Shown one piece after another: positions 1-7,850 of a DNA stretch of 39,807 bases; the first letter of the stretch is position 1, and each line of letters begins with the position of its first letter. The stretch comes from Hespellia sp. (GTDB lineage Bacteria; Bacillota; Clostridia; Lachnospirales; Lachnospiraceae), in contig JAQUUC010000036.1 of NCBI GenBank assembly GCA_028694105.1, forward strand, positions 1 to 39,807, in the 5' to 3' direction. The notes under the pieces were generated by a model that searched no databases, was not told the origin of the DNA, and saw only the letters and a list, made by a program, of their open reading frames with translations. The position numbers and the translations under genes were made by a program.

Positions 1-948
1 ATCCGCAACCTCTGCGGCAACCACGCTGGCATCAGACGGTGGCTTTTTCTTGCGGGTGCGTCTTGCAGGTTCTTTGTTTTCTGGCTCCGGAATCTCAGCA
101 GGAGCCTCCGGTATGTTCTCCGGCCGCTCAATGACGAATCCAAAGCCCTTTGATGGAGTCTTTGATTCATTTGCCGGCTGAAACTCCGGCTGTTCCTTTG
201 GCGGCTCAAGCTCTTTGAGCTCCGGTGATTTTCTGCTTAATGTCGTATCAAAAGAGACACCCTTTAACGCATCATTTTTAGCGGCTTCTTTTTTCCGCTC
301 GGTTCTTTTTAGATCAGCTTCATTCTTTCTCTGTCTGCTGTCATCGTAAACCCTCTTCCCACTGCGGTGAAGAAAAGAGAGAAATGATTTCTCCGTGATA
401 ATGATAGCGGAAATAATAATCAGTGTAATGACAACAATAAACGTTCCGACAACACCGATGAGCGGACAGAAAATCTTAACCAGACATCCGCCGACCAGTC
501 CGCCCGCATTCTTATGGATACTCGCCTGCGTATAGTAAGAAAGCCAAGATGCATTTGCATCATAAGAATTAACAACCAGTTCAATAAATGTACTTAACGA
601 AAAAACAGCTGTAACACCCGCAGCACCTTTGATGTAGGCATGCGAATTCTCTTTATTGATGATAAGAAATGAAATTCCTCCGAATAAAACAATCGGCATA
701 ATATAAGCCAGCAATCCAAAGATACCAAAAAATACGGAAGAGACGGTATTGCCGATGCTGCCTCCGATTCCGAAATTACTGATTAAGAGTAATACACATA
801 CTGCAAATGTGATGACAAGTGCAATTTCATCATATAAAGCATTGTTTGCCGTCTGTGTTTTCTTTGAAGATGATCTCGGCTTTGTACTGGTTTTTGATTT
901 TGTGTTTGATTTCCCCTTTGAAGTTCTTTTTGTCTGCTTCGCAGCCAT
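1..948 (-). CDS. ftsK: DNA translocase FtsK/SpoIIIE, N-terminal part (runs off window)
   Basis: The frame is open from an ATG at 948 to the first base, giving 316 codons of the N-terminal part of an FtsK/SpoIIIE translocase. This family pumps chromosomal DNA through the division or sporulation septum. After a Lys/Ser/Thr-rich start of about 35 residues there are roughly four hydrophobic segments (about residues 40-60, 67-95, 105-120 and 155-180), matching the FtsK 4TM membrane anchor. A long charged Pro/Glu/Lys-rich linker begins near residue 190. The motor and gamma domains would lie outside the window and are not seen, so the choice between FtsK and SpoIIIE is open. A purine-rich GGGGGAAG precedes the ATG, and a good promoter lies at 986-1014. 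The identification rests on the anchor plus linker pattern. Confidence 0.85.
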   Translation of the reverse strand, partial: MAAKQTKRTSKGKSNTKSKTSTKPRSSSKKTQTANNALYDEIALVITFAVCVLLLISNFGIGGSIGNTVSSVFFGIFGLLAYIMPIVLFGGISFLIINKENSHAYIKGAAGVTAVFSLSTFIELVVNSYDANASWLSYYTQASIHKNAGGLVGGCLVKIFCPLIGVVGTFIVVITLIIISAIIITEKSFLSFLHRSGKRVYDDSRQRKNEADLKRTERKKEAAKNDALKGVSFDTTLSRKSPELKELEPPKEQPEFQPANESKTPSKGFGFVIERPENIPEAPAEIPEPENKEPARRTRKKKPPSDASVVAAEVAD

Positions 949-985
949 ATATCTTCCCCCTTGATTTGTTACACATACTTGTTTT

Positions 986-1014
986 AGTATATCATTTATA
1001 GAAAATGAAATCAA
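986..1014 (-). promoter_or_regulatory. Sigma-A promoter for ftsK
   Basis: Read on the minus strand, a -35 box TTGATT (1009-1014) is followed after 17 bases by a -10 box TATACT (986-991). The predicted start is about 30 bases upstream of the ftsK ATG. It sits downstream of the gdhA terminator, so ftsK is probably a separate transcription unit. Confidence 0.75.
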
Positions 1015-1074
1015 TCTGATGTCACTTATTTATGTGGTTTTCCTCAGAATTGCCAAAAACAGGACAAAGGAAAC

Positions 1075-1115
1075 GGGACCGTGAAATGCAATGATTCATT
1101 ACATTTCACAGCCCC
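1075..1115 (-). terminator. Intrinsic terminator of gdhA
   Basis: A 19-pair stem, including three G-U pairs, joins 1075-1093 to 1097-1115 around a 3-base loop. On the minus strand it is followed by a T-rich but interrupted tract (about 1055-1074). It begins 24 bases after the gdhA stop and is the natural end of the gdhA message. Confidence 0.8.
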
Positions 1116-1138
1116 GCAGTAAAAGCGTTGTTTTTCTA

Positions 1139-2485
<1,347 letters not shown>

Positions 2486-2499
2486 CTAAAATTAAAATA

Positions 2500-2525
2500 A
2501 CCAGACTGACAAATTTCAATCTGGT
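2500..2525 (-). promoter_or_regulatory. Leader hairpin with T-rich tail, upstream of gdhA
   Basis: A 10-pair stem with one G-U pair (2500-2509 with 2516-2525, 6-base loop) is followed on the minus strand by about 13 bases that are nearly all T or A, running straight into the gdhA ribosome-binding site. It lies between the gdhA promoter and the gene. It may terminate the 2603-3142 gene, attenuate gdhA, or both; sequence alone cannot decide. Confidence 0.5.
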
Positions 2526-2550
2526 CTGCCTGACTGCTTTGTCCTTTATC

Positions 2551-2579
2551 ATTTTAAAACGGTAAAGTATAGTTGTCAA
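2551..2579 (-). promoter_or_regulatory. Sigma-A promoter for gdhA
   Basis: A perfect -35 box TTGACA (2574-2579), a 17-base spacer and a -10 box TAAAAT (2551-2556) on the minus strand. The predicted start is near 2543, giving a leader of about 70 bases that contains the hairpin at 2500-2525. Confidence 0.85.
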
Positions 2580-2602
2580 TTATTTTTTGCAATTTTCCTT
2601 CT

Positions 2603-3142
2603 CTAATCTTGCATTTTCTTTCTTTCTTTATATAGCGCATAGAAAAAATCGATAAAAAAGGCTATTAGAATGATTGTAATTAATATATGGCCAATTGCAA
2701 CCGGAATCTTACTTGCAATTCCAGTGACGACATTATGCAAAACAGTAAATAAAAACAATGTATAGAATCCCCATGCAATGGAACTCTCAAGGCAGAGGAC
2801 TCCTTTGTAATTAAATGGTTTGTTTTTATAGTCCCACCATACCTCGTGAAAAACGGCGGTCATGATTCTTGCGGTCAGCCATTCAATAAATGTGGCGAAA
2901 ACTGCCCCAAGAAAAAACAGCAGAACTTTATTGGCAGTGAATGACCGCAGCGCAAAATATACAGTCAGTGCCCCAACGCCGTAAATCGGACAGATCGGAC
3001 CTTTCGTGAATCCGCGGTTCGTGATTTTTTTGTTACAGAGGGACATGTAGAGTGATTCTACTGCCCATCCTAAAACGCTATATGTTAAAAACCAAAGTAC
3101 AATATCATAAAGCTGATATCCCAGAACGACTTTATCCCACAT
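2603..3142 (-). CDS. CmpB-family (putative ABC-transporter type IV) membrane protein
   Basis: This 179-residue integral membrane protein resembles the family labelled putative ABC-transporter type IV or CmpB, common in Clostridia and of unproven function. Visible features are an N-terminal membrane segment containing YSVLGWAVESLY, then a conserved-looking patch NRGFTKGPICPIYGVGA near residues 40-60, and further hydrophobic segments near 60-95, 120-140 and 145-168. The C-terminus is Lys/Arg-rich. No ATPase partner lies nearby, so a transport role is not supported here. The start has AGGAG 7 bases upstream. The gene begins 21 bases beyond the rpsU terminator T-run, leaving no room for a separate promoter, so it probably depends on read-through from rpsU. 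Confidence 0.75.
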   Translation of the reverse strand: MWDKVVLGYQLYDIVLWFLTYSVLGWAVESLYMSLCNKKITNRGFTKGPICPIYGVGALTVYFALRSFTANKVLLFFLGAVFATFIEWLTARIMTAVFHEVWWDYKNKPFNYKGVLCLESSIAWGFYTLFLFTVLHNVVTGIASKIPVAIGHILITIILIAFFIDFFYALYKERKKMQD

Positions 3143-3162
3143 AGTAGTCTCCTATTCCTTTT

Positions 3163-3197
3163 GAAAAAAATAGAGTGTCCAAAATTGAACACTCTAT
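3163..3197 (-). terminator. Intrinsic terminator downstream of rpsU
   Basis: A perfect 9-pair stem (3170-3178 with 3189-3197, 10-base loop) is followed on the minus strand by a run of seven T (3164-3170, overlapping the last stem pair). It lies 16 bases after the rpsU stop and is one of the clearest terminators in the window. The A-rich opposite side could also let it act on the plus strand. Confidence 0.9.
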
Positions 3198-3213
3198 CAT
3201 TTTTTGCACATTA

Positions 3214-3390
3214 TTAATTAAATTTGCGTTTTCTAGCAGCTTCAGACTTTTTCTTACGTCTTACGCTTGGTTTTTCGTAATGTTCTCTTTTACGAATCTC
3301 CTGCTGGATACCAGCCTTGGCGCAGTTTCTTTTGAATCTGCGTAAAGCGCTATCTAACGTCTCGTTTTCTTTTACGATTACATTTGACAT
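3214..3390 (-). CDS. rpsU: 30S ribosomal protein S21
   Basis: This 58-residue protein reads [20 protein letters not shown] at its start and has a basic tail ending in [14 protein letters not shown], which is typical of S21. S21 binds the platform of the small subunit near the anti-Shine-Dalgarno end of 16S rRNA and helps initiation. Its length is normal for Firmicutes. GGAGGGAGG lies upstream of the ATG at a rather long spacing of about 13 bases. It has its own strong promoter (3470-3497), which overlaps the end of the alaS transcription unit, and a strong terminator (3163-3197). The leader contains two crossing complementary pairs that could form a pseudoknot (see findings). Confidence 0.96.
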   Translation of the reverse strand: MSNVIVKENETLDSALRRFKRNCAKAGIQQEIRKREHYEKPSVRRKKKSEAARKRKFN

Positions 3391-3469
3391 AGTCTCACAC
3401 CTAACCTCCCTCCAGTTCTGAATTGTGCATCAACCGAACTGTTTGGGTATTTTTATTGCACTACAGATG

Positions 3470-3497
3470 ATTATACCATATTTTTTCGGTTCGTCAA
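3470..3497 (-). promoter_or_regulatory. Sigma-A promoter for rpsU
   Basis: A -35 box TTGACG (3492-3497), a 16-base spacer and a perfect -10 box TATAAT (3470-3475) on the minus strand. The -35 box begins three bases after tandem TAA-TAG stops of alaS, so the two units are packed end to end with no terminator between them. Confidence 0.85.
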
Positions 3498-3500
3498 CTA

Positions 3501-6143
3501 TTATTTTCCAAGTTGTTCCGATAAAACCTCTTTTGCTTTCGATAAAGCGTCCGGAATTCCGGATGGATTCTTACCTCCGGCCTGTGCCATATTCGGTCTT
3601 CCACCGCCACCGCCGCCGACAAGTCCGGCGATTGCTTTGATTAGATTGCCTGCGTGTGCACCTGCTTTGATGGCATCCTCTGTGGCAGTTACCATCAGAT
3701 TTACTTTTCCGTCCTTGCCGGATGCAAGGACAACAACTCCGCTTCCAATCTTTTCTTTTAACTGGTCACCGAGATCACGAAGACCGTTCATATCAACGCC
3801 GTCGACATTCGATGCCAATAGTTTCATAGAACCGATCTCTACCGCCTGATCCATGACATCACCCATGGAATCCTGAGCAAGCTTGCTCTTTAAGGATTCG
3901 TTCTCACTGTGGAGGGCTTTTACTTCTCCCTGAAGATGTTTAATCTTGTCAGACAATTCATTTGGTGTTGTCTTAAGAAGCACAGATGCAGCATTTAACT
4001 TCGCTTCCATCTCCTTATAATATGCAAATACACCATCTCCGGTCAGGGCTTCGATACGGCGTACGCCGGCAGCCACACCGGTTTCTGAGAGAATCTTAAA
4101 GGTCGTGATCACACCGGTATTTGCAACATGGGTTCCGCCACATAATTCTTTGGAGAAGTCACCCATAGAAACAACGCGGACATCGTTTTCATATTTCTCA
4201 CCAAACAGTGCCATTGCGCCTGTCTTTTTTGCTTCCTCGATGTTCATAACTTTCGTGTCGACGATAAGATTTGCCTGAATTTCTTTATTGACGATTGCTT
4301 CTGCCTGCGCAATCTCATCAGCCGTCATTGCCTGAAAATGTACAAAGTCAAAGCGAAGACGCGTCGGTGTCACAAGAGATCCTTTCTGTTCTACGTGTCC
4401 GCCAAGGACTTCTTTCAGGGCCTTTTGAAGTAAATGTGTCGCACTGTGGTTCTTGCATGTATTGGAACGTTCTGCCTCATTGACGGATAAGGAAACCGTG
4501 TCTCCGGATTTGATGATTCCGTCTGTAACCATTCCGACATGGCCGTATTTGCCGCCGAGTAATTTGATGGTTTCTTTTACTTCAAAGGTTCCTTCCGGTC
4601 CGGTAATAATACCGGTATCACCTTCCTGACCTCCCATGGTTGCGTAGAACGGTGTCTCTTCAACAAAAACAGTACCCATATCGCCCTCAGAGAGTGCTTC
4701 TGTTATCTCGCTCTGGGTTGTCAGAACGGTTACCTTTGACTGACAGGTTAAATGATCATATCCGACAAATGCAGTGGTGACCGATGGATCAATTTCGTCA
4801 TAAACAGTTGCATCCGCACCCATATAATTGGTGGTCTCACGCGCATTACGAGCCTTGGTTCTCTGCTCTTCCATCGCTGCAGCGAACCCGTCCTCATCAA
4901 TTGTGTAACCCTTTTCTTCCAAAATTTCTTTTGTCAGATCAAGTGGGAATCCGTATGTGTCGTAAAGTGTAAATGCATTCTTGCCGTCAAGAACTTTTGC
5001 GCCTGATTTTGCGAGCTCACCTTCCATATCAGAGAGAATGCTAAGTCCCTGATCAATGGTTTTATTGAATTTCTCTTCTTCCTGAGAAAGGACTTTTAGG
5101 ATGAACTCTTTTTTATCTTCCAGTTCAGGATAACCGTCTTTGGATCCTTCAATGACTGTCTGACTGAGCGCTGCAAGGAACGAGCCGTTTACACCGAGGA
5201 GTCTTCCGTGGCGGGCTGCGCGTCGGATCAGACGGCGCAGTACATATCCGCGTCCTTCATTCGAAGGCATGACACCATCGGAAATCAGGAAGGTTGCAGA
5301 ACGAATATGGTCTGTAATCAGACGGATCGATACATCTTTGTCATATTCCGTACCGTAATCAACATGGGCAATCTTACATACATGGTTGCGAAGTGCCTGA
5401 ATCGTATCCACATCAAAAATGGAATCTACATCCTGAACAACAACTGCAAGACGCTCCAGTCCCATTCCGGTATCAATGTTCTTGTGCTCGAGTGTCTCAT
5501 AATTGCCATTACCGTCATTATTAAACTGTGTAAATACGTTGTTCCATACTTCCATATAGCGGTCGCATTCACAGCCTACCGTACAGCCGGGCTCTCCACA
5601 GCCGTATTTCTCGCCGCGGTCATAGTAAATCTCGGAACACGGACCGCATGGACCTGCGCCATGCTCCCAAAAGTTGTCCTCTTTGCCAAAACGGAAAATG
5701 CGCTCTGCCGGGATACCGATTTTCTTATTCCAGATATCAAAAGCTTCATCATCATCTAAATAAACAGATGGATATAAGCGGTCTGCATCCAGTCCGACAA
5801 CCTTGGTCAAGAATTCCCATGACCATTCGATTGCTTCATTTTTAAAATAATCTCCAAACGAGAAGTTGCCGAGCATCTCAAAGAAAGTACCGTGACGGGC
5901 TGTCTTACCAACGTTCTCGATATCTCCGGTACGAATACATTTCTGACAGGTTGCCACACGTGTGCGCGGCGGAATCTCCGCTCCCGTAAAATAAGGTTTT
6001 AACGGTGCCATTCCTGCATTGATCAATAAAAGACTCTTATCATTGTGTGGTACCAGTGAAAAACTGTTCATTACCAGATGTCCTTTGCTCTCGAAGAAAT
6101 CGAGAAACATCTGTCTTAATTCGTTAACTCCATAAGCTTGCAT
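3501..6143 (-). CDS. alaS: Alanyl-tRNA synthetase
   Basis: This 880-residue class II synthetase charges tRNA-Ala and hydrolyses mis-charged Ser- and Gly-tRNA. The N-terminal catalytic domain contains the class II motifs (for example RVATCQKCIRTGDIENVG). The editing domain has the zinc-type HxxxH as HSATHLL near residue 564 and CGGTH near 667. The C-terminal DHHA1 domain ends with a glycine-rich GGGGGGRPNMAQAGG segment. An ATG 15 bases further upstream is open, but its GGAGGAA is itself the ribosome-binding site for the ATG at 6143, so I use 6143. Upstream are a promoter (6273-6301) and a leader hairpin (6223-6249). No T-box is visible. Confidence 0.97.
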   Translation of the reverse strand: MQAYGVNELRQMFLDFFESKGHLVMNSFSLVPHNDKSLLLINAGMAPLKPYFTGAEIPPRTRVATCQKCIRTGDIENVGKTARHGTFFEMLGNFSFGDYFKNEAIEWSWEFLTKVVGLDADRLYPSVYLDDDEAFDIWNKKIGIPAERIFRFGKEDNFWEHGAGPCGPCSEIYYDRGEKYGCGEPGCTVGCECDRYMEVWNNVFTQFNNDGNGNYETLEHKNIDTGMGLERLAVVVQDVDSIFDVDTIQALRNHVCKIAHVDYGTEYDKDVSIRLITDHIRSATFLISDGVMPSNEGRGYVLRRLIRRAARHGRLLGVNGSFLAALSQTVIEGSKDGYPELEDKKEFILKVLSQEEEKFNKTIDQGLSILSDMEGELAKSGAKVLDGKNAFTLYDTYGFPLDLTKEILEEKGYTIDEDGFAAAMEEQRTKARNARETTNYMGADATVYDEIDPSVTTAFVGYDHLTCQSKVTVLTTQSEITEALSEGDMGTVFVEETPFYATMGGQEGDTGIITGPEGTFEVKETIKLLGGKYGHVGMVTDGIIKSGDTVSLSVNEAERSNTCKNHSATHLLQKALKEVLGGHVEQKGSLVTPTRLRFDFVHFQAMTADEIAQAEAIVNKEIQANLIVDTKVMNIEEAKKTGAMALFGEKYENDVRVVSMGDFSKELCGGTHVANTGVITTFKILSETGVAAGVRRIEALTGDGVFAYYKEMEAKLNAASVLLKTTPNELSDKIKHLQGEVKALHSENESLKSKLAQDSMGDVMDQAVEIGSMKLLASNVDGVDMNGLRDLGDQLKEKIGSGVVVLASGKDGKVNLMVTATEDAIKAGAHAGNLIKAIAGLVGGGGGGRPNMAQAGGKNPSGIPDALSKAKEVLSEQLGK

Positions 6144-6222
6144 ATACGTTTCCTCCATTATTCATCAAAAGGATGTTCAGGTCTGCTGACGGTTTCCTTA
6201 TGATTCTATATCAGTACAACAA

Positions 6223-6249
6223 GAGAAGTGGCAGTTATATCCACTTCTC
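6223..6249 (-). terminator. Terminator-like hairpin between hydrogenase gene and alaS
   Basis: A perfect 9-pair stem (6223-6231 with 6241-6249, 9-base loop) is followed on the minus strand by TTGTTGT, a weak T-tract. It lies about 65 bases after the hydrogenase stop and probably ends that operon. Because the likely alaS promoter is upstream of it, the hairpin is also inside the alaS leader. Confidence 0.5.
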
Positions 6250-6272
6250 CGATGTTTTCTAACATGATTTCT

Positions 6273-6301
6273 ATGATACCATAGCCATGTCACTTTTTCA
6301 A
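6273..6301 (-). promoter_or_regulatory. Probable sigma-A promoter for alaS
   Basis: A -35 box TTGAAA (6296-6301), a 17-base spacer and a -10 box TATCAT (6273-6278) on the minus strand; each box matches consensus at five of six positions. It starts 14 bases after the hydrogenase gene ends and predicts a leader of about 120 bases for alaS. Confidence 0.65.
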
Positions 6302-6314
6302 ATTTTTTGAAAAA

Positions 6315-7826
6315 TTATTTCAATTCAATCTCTTCCAGCTCTTTTGGCGGAATTTTTTCACTGGATGCTTTCACGAAATCGGAAAGAGCTTTTTTCGCCT
6401 TCATTACAGGAATATTCGTTCCGGCACCGGCAATACAGCCGCCCGGACATCCCATACCTTCGATCAGACAGCCGTTCATCTTCCCTGCTTTTGCAAGCAT
6501 CAGCATCTTTTTACATTCCGCAAGCCCCTCGGCATGCTCGATATTCACTTCAACCTCCGGGTAATACTCGTTGATACATTTCTCAATGGCATCTGCGACA
6601 CCGCCTGCGCAGGCATAGCCGCGGCCGGCTCCGGTTGCATTGTGGAAAGAGGATTCCGCTTCGTATTTGGTTAAGTCAATGCCCTTTGCATCGAACATTG
6701 CCTGCAGCTCCTCGTAGGTAACGACAAAGTCGACATCACTGCGGACAGTTCTTCTGGCAGCTTCCAGCTTCTTGGCCGCACAAGGCCCGATAAATACAAC
6801 CCTTGCGTCTGGATGTTCTTTTTTAATGGTTCTTGCGGTAGCGACCATCGGTGTCAATTCCTGCGATACCTGATCTGCGATATCCGGGAAATATTTTTTT
6901 ACCAGAACAGACCATGAAGGACAGCAGGATGTCAGTAAGAACGGTAATTCTCCCGTTACGACTTTGCCTACGTAGTGATGTGCTTCGGAAATTGCACCGA
7001 TATCTGCGCCGAGTGCCACTTCATACACCTCCGCAAAGCCAAGCTCCTGCAGTGCAGCCTTAATATTGCGGGGTGTGATGTTCGGGCCGAACTGACCGAC
7101 AAATGCCGGTGCAATCTCGGCGATGATTTCCCCGCCTTCTTTTAGGGAACGTGCCAGCTGGAAAATCTGAGACTTGTCAGAAATCGCACCAAACGGGCAG
7201 CTTACCATACACATACCGCAGGATACACATTTGTCCGGATCAATCTGTGCTCTTCCGTACTTGTCCGATCCAATTGCATTAACACCGCAGGCCTTTTGGC
7301 ACGGGCGTTCTTTTTTGGCAATTGCATCGTAAGGACAGACCGATTTGCAGCGGCCACACTTGATGCATTTTTCCTGATCAATAACTGATTTGCCATCCAC
7401 GAAAGAGATTGCATCCTTCGGACAGACCTCCTGACAAGGATGCGCCGTACAGCCTTTGCACATATTGCTGACCTCATATCCGTTCTTCTCGCAGGACGCA
7501 CAGGCAGATGGAATCACCTGCATCAGCGGCGGCTCATAATATTTTTCGGAAATGTTGCTCTCCTCGATTCCCTCGGTCAGATGGACCGCCTTGTCTTCCG
7601 GTCTTAAGGACATTCCCATAGCCAGACGCAGCTCCTCTCTTACAATTGCGCGCACCCGGTACTGTGCGGAACTGAAGTTGTCCATATCCTCAGAGACAAG
7701 CGTATAGGGGATGGCTTCAATGTCTTTAATCAGGTCATCCGGTGTGGATTCAAATGCAACCCTTGCGACCTCCGTAAACACTCCTCTTCGTCTTTTTTTG
7801 ACCGGTGTATCCAATCCTCTCATCAT
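6315..7826 (-). CDS. [FeFe] hydrogenase, monomeric, with ferredoxin-type clusters
   Basis: This 503-residue iron-only hydrogenase reduces protons or oxidises H2 using ferredoxin electrons. A Cys-rich region at residues 109-135 (CASC, MCKGC, HPCQEVCP) precedes two four-cluster ferredoxin motifs at about 154-165 and 200-210. The H-cluster domain has L1 TSCCPSW (299-305), L2 GPCAAKK (347-353) and L3 EGMGCPGGCIAG (456-467). The four cluster-binding cysteines and the proton-transfer Cys of L1 are therefore present. L2 reads GPC rather than the MPC of well-studied enzymes, which, with the N-terminal layout, suggests the group B type; that assignment is inference. AGGAGG precedes the ATG. It follows metH by 24 bases and is probably the last gene of the glgA operon. 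Confidence 0.88.
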   Translation of the reverse strand: MMRGLDTPVKKRRRGVFTEVARVAFESTPDDLIKDIEAIPYTLVSEDMDNFSSAQYRVRAIVREELRLAMGMSLRPEDKAVHLTEGIEESNISEKYYEPPLMQVIPSACASCEKNGYEVSNMCKGCTAHPCQEVCPKDAISFVDGKSVIDQEKCIKCGRCKSVCPYDAIAKKERPCQKACGVNAIGSDKYGRAQIDPDKCVSCGMCMVSCPFGAISDKSQIFQLARSLKEGGEIIAEIAPAFVGQFGPNITPRNIKAALQELGFAEVYEVALGADIGAISEAHHYVGKVVTGELPFLLTSCCPSWSVLVKKYFPDIADQVSQELTPMVATARTIKKEHPDARVVFIGPCAAKKLEAARRTVRSDVDFVVTYEELQAMFDAKGIDLTKYEAESSFHNATGAGRGYACAGGVADAIEKCINEYYPEVEVNIEHAEGLAECKKMLMLAKAGKMNGCLIEGMGCPGGCIAGAGTNIPVMKAKKALSDFVKASSEKIPPKELEEIELK

Positions 7827-7850
7827 GTGTAATGTCCTCCTTATATTGAA

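Noticed and set aside
749-964. Small plus-strand frame opposite the ftsK start
   Set aside because: The minus strand here encodes the FtsK membrane anchor in an uninterrupted frame with its own promoter; the plus frame is a shadow.
5208-5759. 183-codon open frame on the plus strand
   Set aside because: It lies entirely opposite alaS, has no recognisable protein features, and alaS is clearly real in this interval.
6144-6314. T-box riboswitch upstream of alaS
   Set aside because: No T-box sequence or specifier stem is seen, the hairpin lies too early in the leader, and the leader is too short.
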